Below, in pieces: positions 20,001-31,799 of a DNA stretch of 64,000 nt. The notes under the pieces were generated by a model. It had not been told where the DNA came from. It ran no database searches and saw only the letters and a program-made list of their open reading frames with translations. The translations under genes and the position numbers were made by a program. This DNA is from Vanessa cardui (lineage: Eukaryota; Arthropoda; Insecta; Lepidoptera; Nymphalidae), in contig NC_061136.1 in assembly GCF_905220365.1 (NCBI RefSeq), positions 10,767,702 through 10,831,701 of the forward strand. Direction: 5' to 3'. Within the stretch, counting starts at the first letter, position 1; each line of letters opens with the position of its first letter.

Positions 20001-22930
20001 TCATAATTTATTATTATTATCTTATTAATGATAGAAAATATATAACTTTTAAATTAAATAACTCGAAGACTGAGGCTGAGGGAATCTGAGAATAGTAAAT
20101 AGTGCGCTTACTCCGATGTATAAGACCATAGGACAATCTTTTGGTGAGTGTGTTTTTCTATAAATTGTACATTGTGTATTTACATTGTATATTTTAATTA
20201 TATTATTTAATTTTATTTTCTCTTTAGTATGATAAATCATAAAACTGGGTGGAAGTTTATCCATTATGAAAAATGTAAAATTAAATTTATATTTAACTTA
20301 GTTTTAAGTAGCACTCAGTAATATTTATTATGGAGACGAGATGGACACAAGAAGGTGCAAACATAAACTGTATTATGACGTGAAAAGCTGTTGCTTCGGT
20401 ATTTATGTACCGCTTGTATATAAAAACTTAGAACTTTAGAATGGACGCGCGAGAGATGTTAAATTATATGGATTTGAACTCATATAGTTGTTCTCCTAGA
20501 TATATTAAGTTACAAGCACTTTAAGGGAAAGGTATTTTTCTGACAAATACATTCAAATCTCGAACAAGTCTCAGCAAGTCGAGGTATTCAAACTAGAGTA
20601 AAATAAAACGTTTTTCGAAACATTTTTATTGATGATTCTTCGTGAAACAACAATGTTGTTTGCAGAGCAAAGATCGAGAATTACGTCCGTCAAGTAAGCT
20701 TACTTTGTCAACATCATTGCGCATAATCGCCTTTTCTTCCCTCTGTTTACTTGGTCAGGTTTTTCTGCTATGTAGGTCAAGGTAGATTTATGGTATTAGG
20801 TTATGGTAACAATTTATTTTAATATACTAAATGTTCAAGGGAAGAAGAAATATTGATTGAAATGAAATAAAAGGCAGAGAACTGTTGAAACACGTGAATC
20901 CTGAGATGATGATTCAGAACAATTTTTTTAAAACTTTATTACTAACAAAGACTTTTTAAATGAAGTGTTCATTTGTTTGTTTCAAAAAAGTCATTTTTAT
21001 TTATCGTCTATGCAAATGCTGTAATGGGAACTGCTCGTTTTTATACCTATAAGGCAAAAATATCTAATACGCTTCGCGGAATGATTTATGATTGCGCGTC
21101 TGGCGTCAGAGAGGTTTCAACCACAGATATAAAAAGAATAGATGTTACAACTTCCCAAATTATATAAAGTTACGGGTGCCACTTTACTTTTACACATTTC
21201 TACGTCACGAGTTGATTACACGACGGTACCTATGTATATGAAAAGTGTTCAAATAGATTTAGTACAGTCGACCTTCTAATTTGTATGTGTAATTGATTTT
21301 TTGTTATTTTTAAAGAAGTAGTACCCAAATATTGTGTCACATGTGTATCACATAACATGCATTAGAGAATCGCGATGGAATAAGCTTCTAACCTCTTCTC
21401 TCGAGGTGATGACCCCTTAGTCTGGGAGTAGGAAATTGACGGTTCTTTCCTTTAGATCAAGATTTGCTCTAATTTTTGCTAGGATTTTTAGAACAGTTTC
21501 TATTACCTCTATATCTGTGGTTTCAACGTTATTGTTTTAATCTGGCCAACTTATAAATTCATAGGCGTATTTTTAAGACCGTCATAAAGGCTTGGTACAA
21601 TGATGGATTTATAACCGCAGTAACCCTATAATGTTTACTGTTTATGCATTTGTTTATTGTTGTTTAAGTCAACGTAGCTTAAATATTTAAGAGAGCGTTG
21701 TCTGTGTATCACCAATAAGATTACTCGTAGATTAGCAAGCTATACTTTAAACGTACCTTGTATAGAGCTTATTGTCTCTTAAAAGTGTTGCAGTGCTCTA
21801 CGTGTATATTACAAAAATGCTTTTAAGGTTCGGATGGAGCAGCCTCGTTTTGTAATTCAGGGATGTTCAAAGAAGCAAGACCTGATTGATTTTATGTTAC
21901 AACGCGTAAGAAATTTTGTAGCATAACTTCTTGTACATAGGCTGCGAATACTTCTTAAAAAAATATTGCAGACAGGTAAACTGCATTTACATAATTATTA
22001 TTGTGCTATTTCTGATGAAAAAACGTATTAAACGCAACGGAAAAAAGCGCGCTATTGCCTTTCACAGATGCTTTTGGCGCGAAGTATTTGTGCTTCTAAC
22101 ATACTATTTCTGAATCATAGAAATATTTGTCTTTTTAAATAGTTTTTGTTATAATTTCGTATAGTTACAAGTCTATCCTTTTTAAAAAGTCAGTCAAAGT
22201 TTTAACTTCTACGTCCGGTAGGACTATATTATATTAATAAAATTGAGTGCACATATCCATTAAATTAAACGAAGTTTCAGTATACGTGTACCCGCATTTT
22301 ATTTTATATAATCAACTTGCTTCATTCTAATGAAACAATCAGAGAGTATGTTCAAGGAGATTATCTCATATTATAGAACCCGGGAGAACTCTATCAATAA
22401 ATAAAAATATTCAAATACCATTATAAATTATGCGTCCAATCTATAAGTCCCTGTCTAGACATGATTGGATTGTAATAATTCGAAAGAAAATAAGGTTTTT
22501 ATATTTCGCTTTGAATATCAATCGAGAAAAGAAAGATTCTGCTACTATTATTTATACAAAAAAGTGATTACTTAAATATCAAACAAAAAGTAACCTAACC
22601 GAACGCATTGAGTGAGTACTTGTTTTACACATTTTTATTTTCTGCGTTCAATATTTTATTATTGTTTATTTTTTACTTTATCAATGCTCTCGTTTTATTG
22701 AAGTTATATTTTCCGTTTTTGCGGGACTTTGTCCAAACAAAAACGGCTTGGACAAACAAAATCATTAGATAAAAAATTTCGAAACATTCTACATCTATTG
22801 AGTATGACTGCTTTCTGTGATAAAATAAATGAGTTTTTAAATACCAAGCGCCTGAAAGATGAAGAATAGTGAGGAAGGAATGACTCCAGTGGATGAAATT
22901 ATAATGGGTATAGTTTTTACGGCTTTTACC
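20001..22930. other. Long stretch without a recognised gene
   Basis: AT-rich and mostly unique-looking. At 21376-21452 there is a decayed match to the Metulj-like SINE tail (TAACCTCTTCTC, then GGGAGTAGGAAATTGACGG). Around 22229-22260 a Helitron-like start motif (TTAATAAAATTGAGTGC) is visible. The 64-codon frame at 20973-21167 and the 87-codon minus frame at 22673-22936 show no domain I recognise. Confidence 0.45.
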
Positions 22931-22934
22931 TTTC

Positions 22935-23150
22935 ACTGTGATTGAACTTTATTATTATTATTATGTTGGTTTTTCTCAATTCCCTTACTCTTATATTCCG
23001 ATGGGAGGCCAGTCTGATATGACCGAATAGAGTTTAAGCGCTGAACCAACGGTTATACGTACTTTCCGAGGCACAAGAGATTTGGCAGAACTTCCAAACT
23101 TCGAAATGCTACTGGGAATGTCTTGACCGATAACCCCAATATTATGCATT
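22935..23150 (+). repeat. Degraded interspersed repeat
   Basis: An (ATT)n start, then TCTCAATTCCCTTACTC, TCCGATGGGAGGCCAGTC, GAACCAACGGTTATACG and CTTTCCGAGGCACAAGAG. I know these motifs, with changes, from a common lepidopteran repeat. Class unresolved. Confidence 0.5.
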
Positions 23151-24136
23151 ATATTAGTTAGGATATCTCTTATCGAAGAAAGGTAGAATATAATTTAGGT
23201 GACCCGATAAAATGAGAGGTGAATGTGGGTTGGTGAAAAGTTAGCAAATATAAAATTAAAGAATGTACCTTTCGCCGTCCCCGGGGAACAAAATGATAAC
23301 TTCCATTATCATTGTTTTAGTGTTTTATCATTTTTAAGTTCTTTGGATACTAATACACCTGCTCAATTTTTTTCATAAATATTGTAGTGATAGTATTACA
23401 AAGTTACAAAATATTACACTACTACTCTACCATTATACCCATGCCTGATATTTCAAGAACAAAAATATATGGTATTATTATCTAAATGTCTTTATATCTT
23501 ACTGTAGGACAAACAACCTAACAATTATTTTCTCGTGAAAACTTCTCGACTAGCTTATGATAGAAGTAATTATCATTTTGTTCTTGTGCAAAACAGTCTA
23601 CACATTTCGTGTAAGGTGTGTTTGTAATACTACTTTTGATGAAGTAGTTATAACTCATACTATGGTATATGTTAAAAGAGCTCAAAAGAAGGGATTTATT
23701 ACGAGGAAAATGATATAGCTGAAGATTTCTCGGTGGACGAATCAGAGTATTTGTCGAATCTACATAGAACATCAAAAATATTGCAACTCAATAGTTTATC
23801 AAGTACTGGAGGCCATTGTGATTACATAGAAATAGCAGCTAAAAATTGAGAACAATATCCAAAATTTATTTTTTACAAGAAATGACATAGCATCGCTCAT
23901 CTGTTATATACGAAGCTCATAAAAATTCAGATAATCCTAAAACAAAGACAGAATGTGTTCTTGACTTCACTCCAACTGAGATTTATAATAATAGTATTAA
24001 TCTTCAAGGAATTCAAAAAAAATATCAACGAGGTACCAATGAATGGTTTCAAAATCAAAATAAACCACCAAAAGGAAACATTGGAATTAATGAACATAGC
24101 ACACGAGAACAACAAGATTTTGAATATATTCATTAT
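23151..24136. other. Unclassified DNA upstream of a transposase-like pseudogene
   Basis: Short lysine/asparagine-rich open stretches occur here (for example the first part of the frame at 23955-24368). Part of it may be the decayed N-terminal half of the pseudogene at 24690, but I cannot show homology. No other feature recognised. Confidence 0.35.
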
Positions 24137-24672
24137 CATCATCATCATCAACGGCCCATATTCGTCCACTGCCGGACATAGGCCAATTTCACGCATTGTG
24201 ATCGTTCTTCGGCTATTCACATCCAGCTCTTGCCAGCCGTCTTGCGTAAATTGTCACTCCGCCGTGCCCGAGGTCGTCCTACACTACGTTTGCCGAAACG
24301 CGGTCTCCACTCTAGAACCCTTTTTTCTAACGATTATCGGTTCTACGATGATATTTGTTCTGATGTGATTCCACAGAGAAACACTGAGCATAGCCCTTTC
24401 CATAGCTCGCTACGCGACTTTAAACTAGTGGACCGGCCTTCGTAAGTGTCCACGTTTCGGCTCCGTATTTCATGACGCGTAGGACGCACCGGTTGAAGAC
24501 TTTCGTCTTAAGGCACTGTAGAATCGACGATGTAAAGATTCGACGTAACTTTCCAAACGCTGCCAAACCTAGCTGAATTCTTCTTTTCACCTCGTCCTCA
24601 AGGTTGTTCTACCAAACCAGTCTGAAACCTGGCATGTCCCGGGGGTTAGAATTCATCGAGTTTTCGCGCAAG
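24137..24672 (-). pseudogene. RTE-type LINE, 5'-truncated 3' fragment
   Basis: On the minus strand the sequence ends in a (ATG/ATC)n tract at 24137-24155, typical of RTE tails. Upstream I can read, across several stops and shifts, NNLEDEVKRRIQLGLAAFGK, then LRVMKYGAETWTL and near the end CPAVDEYG. These match the C-terminal part of RTE endonuclease-reverse transcriptase proteins, which move by target-primed reverse transcription. Only the end of the protein remains, and it is degenerate. Confidence 0.75.
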
Positions 24673-24689
24673 ACGGACACCAGAGACTA

Positions 24690-25573
24690 TAGATGTCTTC
24701 GATTTTCGAAACGGTTTTGTGCATCTCACAGTCTGAAGTTGGTACCTTTTACGATAAAAAAAAGTATCATATTTATAATTTCACTGTATATGATGATATA
24801 AATTGTAAAGGCTTGTTAGGTATTGGTATGTTTGGCATGCTCAGATTTCGAAAAGAGGTGCTAATTAAATTGGTAGTAGCTTGAGGCAATTGCTACTTCA
24901 TGAGAAGAAAAGAGGCGTCAATAACATGATATTTTACTTCGATGCATATTACGGACAAAATAAAAACAGATTTATTTTAGTTTGATATATATTTTCCTCA
25001 CACTTGCTTGGATTTAATACAGCGGACAGATGTTTTGAGATCGGCCACGGCCAAAGTGCGGGGGATTCGAAGCATTTCAATATTGAGGGTTTACTCAGTT
25101 GTTAGAAACACATACGTTAATGGCGATAGATATAAAATCAAGGAAATGGTGCAATCAAGTTTTACAATCTAAGGGGCAGCCTAAAAAACTGGCACAAAGA
25201 TGACGATGGTAAGAGAATATTGTAGACTCAAATTGTGGAAAAGAGTGTTACCCATTCACAGCAATTAGAATTAAAATACAGATATGATTTTGATGTTGAA
25301 TATTTTCTAATAAACATAGAACCTGTGAAGAATCAGTATGAAACGAGATACCCGACAGATAGTCAGTCCAAACCCCAGCGATGTGGCGGAGTTGCCAGTG
25401 CAATACATATGTATACTGAACTTTTTCCAGTAAGCAAGGCTATATATGATGGTTTAATGTGCGTCTGCATGTCAGGACATATCGCAAGCCATTCTCATGC
25501 TCTTTACAAGTTTCTTACTCGTCAGGGTAACTCTGGAAGCAATGCTGATGACGAGGAAGAAGATCATGATTAA
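24690..25573 (+). pseudogene. Degenerate DDE transposase-like gene of an unnamed insect family
   Basis: Pieces in different frames read in a sensible order: VGTFYDKKKYHIYNFTVYD (about 24735-24795), FYFDAYYGQNKNRF (about 24930-24975), GHGQSAGDSKHFNIE (about 25040-25087) and, in the open 112-codon frame 25235-25573, TELFPVSKAIYDGLMCVC followed by an acidic end (DDEEEDHD). I remember a widespread arthropod transposase-like family with the same order: a 'tFYkrKL..YNLTVY' segment, 'SDn.xGQNrN', 'GHtqmexDS.H..IE', and a C-terminal 'PIS..K..DL..LC' segment. Here it is cut by several stops and shifts, so it is not functional. The RTE fragment lies directly upstream. The superfamily is not certain. 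Confidence 0.5.
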
Positions 25574-26329
25574 TATTTCAGTTGTTGATTAAAACTGATG
25601 TGTTTTATTAGGTAGTTGAGTATTGCAGTTGAGTATTGAGGTTTTAAATTAATAATATGAAACTATGGATTACTGATTTACTCGATTTAAAGAAGGATTG
25701 AAATAAAACAGATGAACAGACGAAAAATATTTGACGTTTTGTTGTATTTCCTTGGTTTAATTTTGTTTTAATAAAAATGAATCATGAGAAAAGCAAAACT
25801 AAAGATGATAACCATATCAAAATTTTACAAGAAAAATCGATTACATTCAGTAATATAAAATGGTAAATGAATATTTACGAGAACAAAATTGTATTATTGT
25901 ATTATCATTTGCATTTGGACTCTTGAATCCCTAAGAATAAAATGATATAGCTGTTGTACAATATTTGACTTTGGATAGGAAATACTGTGAATAAAATGAT
26001 AACGGGCGTTAGGCAACACAGGTGATGATTGATTTTGACTAACTTCTTGTTTTTTAAATATCTCTGTTTCAACATAAGTTACAGGTTCAACTCGTTATTA
26101 ACTTAAATCTTTTAAAAATCTAATTTTCTAAAAACTTTAAATCACGCTTCTATGTCCAGTATTTAAGAAGTTATTGACAAAAACATGTTTTTTAATTCTC
26201 CTGAAAATTTACGTTTTGTTAGTTATCTTTTTATTCCCCAGGGACGGCGCTTTAATTATATATTTGCTAAAAAAGTTATGCTATATTTATATTTGTTTCT
26301 AGTCCAAGGCTTCGCTGGACTCTTAGAGG
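25574..26329. other. Unclassified AT-rich DNA
   Basis: No gene or repeat family recognised between the transposase-like pseudogene and the Helitron-like repeat at 26330. Confidence 0.45.
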
Positions 26330-26615
26330 TTGGTCGTCATCACTACGTATTATAAAACATAGTCCCCCGGCCGCATATGTCTGTCTGTACGTTCACTATA
26401 AACTTCAAAACTACTGAACGGATTTTCATGAGGTTTTCACAGAGTAATTCACGGGGAAGGTTCAGGTATATAATTTCAAAAGAAAAAATCAGCTGCCGGT
26501 GAGTTTTTTATCGGAAACACTGTCTAAACCCTTTGAGATAAAATAAAACAATGTATGGGGTGAAACCTATGTCCATTTTTCCGAAGCCGGGATGAGTCGT
26601 TATATAAGTACTAAA
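26330..26615 (+). mobile_element. Helitron-like non-autonomous repeat
   Basis: GGCCGCATATGTCTGTCTG, then AAACTTCAAAACTACTGAAC, GGATTTTCATGAGGTTTTC and a GC-rich end CCGAAGCCGGGATGAGTCG before TTATA. The motif order and the end hairpin match a lepidopteran Helitron family whose intact copies end in a GCTAGT-like sequence. This copy is decayed at its 3' end. Confidence 0.5.
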
Positions 26616-26844
26616 CGTAATTATAAAAAGTGTTATCCAATTCGGTTCAGTAGTACGACCGTGCAAGAGTAACAATCAGACAGACAAATAGGATTTACTT
26701 TCGAATTTATATGAATTTTTTTATTTATTTTCACTCATATAATATTACATTTTTAAATATAAAATACAAACATATAAAATATATTTAAAAATATAAAATA
26801 CAGAGGCCAACCAGTGGCGGGAACAGGGTCCAAGCCACCGGTGG

Positions 26845-27666
26845 TCAGGGCTCCAGAGAGAGGAACTTCCTCACAATACGAGCCGTGCCGAGGAGTACTG
26901 CCTTCTGCATCAGGCCCTTGATCCAGCCACCTAACGAGAGCCTCTTAAGGTGTTGGTCGAGGCTCTTGGCCATTAGGCCATTCGCTGAAACAACTATCGG
27001 CACAATAACTGCTGTATCCACATCCCACATGTCGACAACCTCGTGAGCTAAGTCAAGATATTTTATTTGTTTATCTTTCTCAGCCTTCACGAGATTCTCG
27101 TCATGAGGGATGGTGATGTCAATAATTATCTTGCGGCGCTCTGACCGATCTATCACCACTATATCAGGCTTGTTGGCGACAACAGTCCTGTCAGTGATTA
27201 TAGATCGGTCCCAGTACAGTGTGATATGACCATTCTCGAGAACTGGGTCGGGCACATACCTGTAGTATGGTACCTCTGATACCACAAGACCGTATCGAAG
27301 TGCAAGTTGTTGATGGATAATCTTGGCCACTTGATTATGTCTGTGCAAATACTCTCCGTTAGCAAGACGGGAACAACCGGAAATAATATGTCTAAGGGAT
27401 TCGCCCGGAGTGTGACACGCTCGACATATGTCCACCGTGCCATCCCTCACAATATACTTCCGGTAATTGTTCGTCATGATAACTTCGTCCATAATCGCAC
27501 AGACAAAACCTTCGGTTTCACCAAATAAGTTGCCGAACCGTAGCCAAGATACGGACGCCATAAAGTCCACATCGGGTCCATGAAGGGCCCGATAGAAGCG
27601 TCCGTGTAACTCCTTGCTCTTCCATACCTCCTTGCGGTTCTCAGTACTTAGTACTACAGGCTTGCG
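26845..27666 (-). pseudogene. R4-clade CCHC finger and restriction-like endonuclease
   Basis: The frame is open from just after the stop at 27667-27669; the first ATG is at 27570. The zinc knuckle CRACHTPGESLRHIISGC has C-X2-C-X8-H-X4-C spacing. About 85 residues on comes NKPDIVVIDRS (PD at 27163-27168) and then KIIIDITIPHD, the D...K/D pattern of the PD-(D/E)XK endonuclease that nicks target DNA in R2, R4 and NeSL elements. The terminal part (LSLGGWIKGLMQKAVLLGTA) is also typical of the clade. The domain appears intact; the copy is dead because of the upstream breaks. Confidence 0.85.
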
Positions 27667-28236
27667 TCAGTCCTCTTTGCCTAAGGAGAGCGGAGTTAGC
27701 CCTTTGTCCATTTTAACTACATCTCGGTGCATATCCAAGTCAGTGTGGAGGAAATACTCCCTGAGTTTGTATACCTCACGGTTATGTAGGGTCTTGGCAT
27801 TTAAAAAGCCACGGCCACCATATCTCCGTGGGATATACAATCTCATCACCGAAGACCGAGGATGATGCATTCGATATGTAGTCAGCAGGACACGGACTCT
27901 CCTATCCAAGGCGTCTAGTTCTTTTTGAGTCCACTTGAGTATGCCGAAAGAGTACATCAAGACCGGCATGACCCAACCATTGAAGGCGCGAACCTTATTG
28001 CCACCTGATAAAAGACTTTTGAGTACCTTTTTCAGGCGACCAAAGAAACGCTCCCGCAATGATTGTTTCATGTCGGTCACATTGATGCCTAACGCTTCCG
28101 ACATACCCAAGTATTTGTATGATTCGTTTGCGGACAGTGATTTAAAGTTTATGGAATCTGAAAGTTGTAATCCGTCAGATTCCATAATCTCTCCTCGTTT
28201 TACATGTATGTATAACCGCGCATTTGTCAACTCCAA
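27667..28236 (-). pseudogene. R4-clade ORF, thumb and linker segment
   Basis: 189 codons continuing the reverse transcriptase after the frameshift (LYIHVKRGEI overlaps the out-of-frame end of the previous piece). Contains YKYLGMSEALGI, AFNGWVMPVLMYSFGIL and LYIPRRYGGRGFLN, the conserved thumb and post-RT segment of R2/R4-type elements. It ends at TGA 27667-27669; beyond this stop the same frame continues (RKPVVLSTENRKEVW) into the next segment. Confidence 0.8.
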
Positions 28237-29143
28237 ATTCCAATCTAATAGAATTACTAAAAGTTTCTGTTACCTTTAGTAACTCCACCAGTTGTGAATC
28301 TGAAGGTGCAAAGAGCTTTAAGTCATCCATGTAAAGTAGGTGGGATATTACTTTACCTCCTCTCCGCAAACGATAGCCTAGCCTTGAACCCTCTAACAGA
28401 GTACTTAGAGGGTTCAAGGCTAAACAAAACCACAATGGACTCAAACTATCGCCCTGGAATATTCCCCGCTCAATCCTTATAGGTTCGTCATTACTATGAA
28501 TCGTTCGGCATCCTGGATAGCGAAGGACTGTCCGCCATTGCCCCATACATGATCTCAAGAAACTGCATAGAGTTGTATCTAATTTATATAACTCCAGCAC
28601 CCTCAAGAGCCATGTATGCGGCACGGAATCATAGGCCTTCTTGTAATCTATCCAGCATGTCGACAGATTCCTTCGAGAACGACGAACCTGTTGGCTAATG
28701 GTCATATCAATGAGGAGTAGCTCCTTAGTGCCTCGTGATCCACCCCTACATCCATTCTGGGAGACGGACAAAATACTATTATTCTCTATGTGATTATTAA
28801 TCTTATCTCTCAGAATGGAGGTAAGGAGCTTATAGACCGTCGGTAAACAAGTAATCGGTCTATAGTTTTTAGGATCTATTGCACTACCTGACTTATGGAG
28901 CAGGTGGGTGACTCCGGTGGTAAGGAACTGTGGTAGTGACCCAGACTCTAGAGCTAACTGGAACTGAGATGCCAAGCATTCATGCGAGCTGCGCAGCCAC
29001 TTTAGCCAAAAGCTATGAAGGCCGTCCGGTCCTGGAGACTTCCAGTTTGGAACGGACCGAACTGCAGCGGCTACTTCTTCAGAAGCGATGGAAATTTCTC
29101 CCATCGCTTCCAAAGGCTCGCACGCTTGCCTGACTTCCCGCAT
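28175..29143 (-). pseudogene. R4-clade reverse transcriptase domain
   Basis: 322 codons. In order: NWKSPGPDGLHSFWLKWL, NYRPITCLPTVYK, CWIDYKKAYDSVPH (first catalytic Asp), FQGDSLSPLWFCLAL and LLYMDDLKLFA (catalytic YMDD at 28322-28333). These are the palm and finger motifs of non-LTR reverse transcriptases, and the wording is closest to R4/Dong-clade proteins as I remember them. The ATG at 29143 directly follows a TGA at 29144-29146 and is not the natural start. The last ~8 codons are out of frame because of the duplication at 28203-28210. Confidence 0.85.
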
Positions 29144-29298
29144 TCAGTCACCTTCTATGTGGTCGACGGGTACCGACCAGATGTTGCGCCAAAATGTATT
29201 CGTGGCATCATCATCCGGGCGACACCCATCGCTCACACCCTGGTCGAGTCACTCCCATGTTCTGTCCACCCACCTTTGATCGCTCTGGAACATGCGAT

Positions 29299-30441
29299 TC
29301 AAGTAATAACGGTCCACTCGCTGCCTGTACCGTCGGATGCGGCTCGCCCATGCATAACTTTTTGTTTTAGGAAGTCAATACGCTCCACGGCATGGGACGG
29401 ATATTCTTGCGGACTGATACCAGTCCCCAAGAACGCCCGCCCCACGAAACGCATTACACGTGGACGCGTATTCCCTTCCTTAAAACAACACAGTTTTCCA
29501 ATGAGCACTCTGGTCTCATTAATACGTTTCTCAATCCTGCTCTGCCAGGCCGGTGCAACAGCCTTTGGTCGTGTAGCTCGTTCGGTGTTTTCAAATGTAA
29601 CACCGGCTACACGACATGCTGCAACAGCCGCACAAAACAGAATTGAGTGCGTATCCTCGAGATTTTCACTGCTCTCGAAATAATCTACGAGCAGTGAATC
29701 CAGAGTGCACACTAGGTCCCTATTCCGTTTAGTCATGGGTAAACGTGGCAACCGTGGCCTAAGCTCAGCGGGAGTGTTACGATATTCCCGAATCGCATCC
29801 TCCAGTGCGCTCCTCAGTTGATCACTGTACTTACTTATTGCAATAGCCATGTCACCCTCGCCCTCATCATCATTATCTGGGCCCTGTGGTGTTGCAGGAA
29901 GTGGTCCCTGTACCACGGGCTGTGACGGAGCGGAAGTGACACCGCCATTAGTCATTTCTGAGCGGATTCGATCAAGCACGGTGTCACTCAGCCTGTTGTT
30001 ACGCAGAATGACCCGCACCTGATCCGACAGTCGTTGAGCCGAGACGTTGATAGCTGGTTCAAGCGCCTGAAACAGAGAGAGCATCCTAACACGGTACGCT
30101 GTGAGGTTAGTTCCCCCCTCTGAAGCCCCATAGTATGCGCGCATGACATTTTCATTAATGAATTGTGTCCATCGCATGCGCTGCACACCACCACCGGAAG
30201 CGGGGACCGTGTCCGAGACCGGTTGGCCTCTGGCTCCCAAGCCCGTCGGTGGCCGGCGTCTCCCCGCTCGACGTACAGGTATTGGCGACGTCGGCGGGGA
30301 GAAGTACTCGTCGCTCGAGCTCGACGCAGCTGCAGACATCAGATTATTTCCCTGTGCGGGGTCCTGTGCCTGTGAGGCGGAGCTGAGCGGCGGGTCCGGA
30401 GATGGATTGTTGTGCGCTCTTTGTCTGGCTCTTGTCAACAT
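29299..30441 (-). pseudogene. R4-clade ORF, N-terminal segment
   Basis: 380 codons from the ATG at 30441, starting MLTRARQRAH. Residues 10-90 are low complexity (Ser/Pro/Ala/Gly-rich, with SSSSDEYFSPPTSPIP at about 40-55 and an Arg-rich RRAGRRRPP), probably a disordered nucleic-acid-binding region. A more ordered part follows (RWTQFINENVMRAYY at about 89-103). I see no classical CCHH zinc finger. The last ~15 residues are out of frame: from about 29345 the true product continues in another frame (VDRYYLNRMFQSDQRW). The initiation codon is inferred from the absence of open frame upstream. Confidence 0.75.
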
Positions 30442-30480
30442 ATTCTTAGAATTTTTACATTATTTATTGTGTTTTGACAC

Positions 30481-31400
30481 TGTCACTTTCATTCTCTGCA
30501 GATTGTTGTTGTATATTTGTTCATATTGGTATGTATGCATATTTTATTGTTTTATGTTGGTCTTTAAAGGTCTGTATTTTACTTTTTTAGGTTTAAAAAT
30601 CAGATTTACACTATTTTAAATAAATTTCTTTGAATAATTTTGTGACAGCCCAATTTTTTGCATGTTGACGTATTCGTTGGTTGCCAGTTGTTATATTGAA
30701 TTTATATTATTATTATAGATTATCAAACATATTTTAATCTATAAAAATACACAAATAGAAAACATATACTAGAAAACATTATTGCATTATATAAAATTAT
30801 CTTAATTCAATATTTTGCGAAATCACTGATATATTTTTACAAGGTCGGTTTATGTTTCTCCATACATGTATTATTAAGTAACATTATACGTTATTAGCGA
30901 CCGTGATACTGTTATTTACGTCACTGGGCGTAGGAACGGAGGCTCTTGACGTTTCTCATTAATAAATCTCAAGATTTTTTCCACGTGTTACTGAAAATAG
31001 CTGTAAGAAATATTTTAAAAGGACATGATACATTTTTAAATAGAATTCCTAGAAATATTTTTAATAATGATTATAAATTCGTTATTATAAATATTTAGTT
31101 GAATCATGAGGAATACATTTATTTTTAACGTAATTAAAAGCCTTAGTTATGTAATTGGTGCAATGAAGAGCTTATGCATTTTTTACTTAACTTACCGCTT
31201 CCTTTCGCATAATCTAAATTTGGAACTATTTATGGATTTAATATTATTTTATTATCTTCAATTCCATATTGCTTTTAAGACTACGTAAATATAGTATATT
31301 TTGGTTTTGAATAATACACATATAATAATCTGATCTACAACTTTCTGATAACTTTGGGAATGTTTGTTAGATAATATTTAGAGTTTATTAACTTCCGCTC
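30481..31400. other. AT-rich flank upstream of the R4-clade LINE
   Basis: Some of 30481-30650 may be the element's 5' leader; I cannot place its end. The rest is unclassified A/T-rich DNA with no gene. Confidence 0.4.
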
Positions 31401-31404
31401 GTTT

Positions 31405-31795
31405 GCCCATCATACATTTAACTTGGTGGTCTTTGCCACACAAGTTATGATGAGTGGATAAAGCTGGGACTGTGTGCAAGCCCGTCTGTATACTATGCAC
31501 AACATCGTGCATCAGTGGTGTGTGTTTCGAAATGTAACGTCGAAATGAGTGTATTATTACATTCAATATCTAGCATTGTTGTGTTCCGGTTTGAAAGATG
31601 AGTTAATCAGTACTAGTAAATGCACATTGCACAAGGGACATATAATTTTATTACCCAATTATTGGTTAATATTATTTACAGTGGTGACCACTTAAGATAC
31701 CGACCCGTCTTCTACCATCTAAATAGTATGGGGTGGTAACCACTTACCATTAGGTGACCGGAATGCCAATCTGCCTACCGATATAAAAAAAAAAA
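31405..31795 (+). repeat. Degraded member of the 'GTGCAAGCCCGTCTG' interspersed family
   Basis: CTGTGTGCAAGCCCGTCTG, TTGTGTTCCGGTTTGAAAG, CACAAGGGACATA, GGGGTGGTAACCACTTACC and a final A run (31782-31799) follow the order of the copies at 46174 and 48575, with many changes. Confidence 0.6.
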
Positions 31796-31799
31796 AAAA

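Larger units (their letters stand above)
26730..30480 (-). mobile_element. R4/Dong-clade non-LTR retrotransposon with restriction-like endonuclease
   Basis: One long ORF of about 1,200 codons on the minus strand (30441 to 26845) is recovered in consecutive pieces: N-terminal domain, reverse transcriptase, linker, CCHC finger and PD-(D/E)XK endonuclease. This is the single-ORF layout of elements such as Dong of Bombyx. Such elements nick DNA with the endonuclease and prime reverse transcription from the nick. Breaks seen: a frameshift near 29345-29365, TGA at 29249-29251, TGA at 29144-29146, a 4-base tandem duplication near 28203-28210 that shifts the frame, and TGA at 27667-27669. Ends are approximate; the 3' side is an AT-rich ATATAAAATAC-rich tail at 26745-26805. 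No clear target-site duplication seen. Confidence 0.85.

Noticed and set aside
24118..24155. (ATC)n tract as a simple microsatellite
   Set aside because: It is the tail of the minus-strand RTE fragment, as at 45351-45363.
27307..30619. Plus-strand frames opposite the R4-clade LINE, up to 222 codons (29015-29683) and 158 codons (30143-30619)
   Set aside because: Antisense shadows of the LINE coding strand; no domain and composition set by the other strand.
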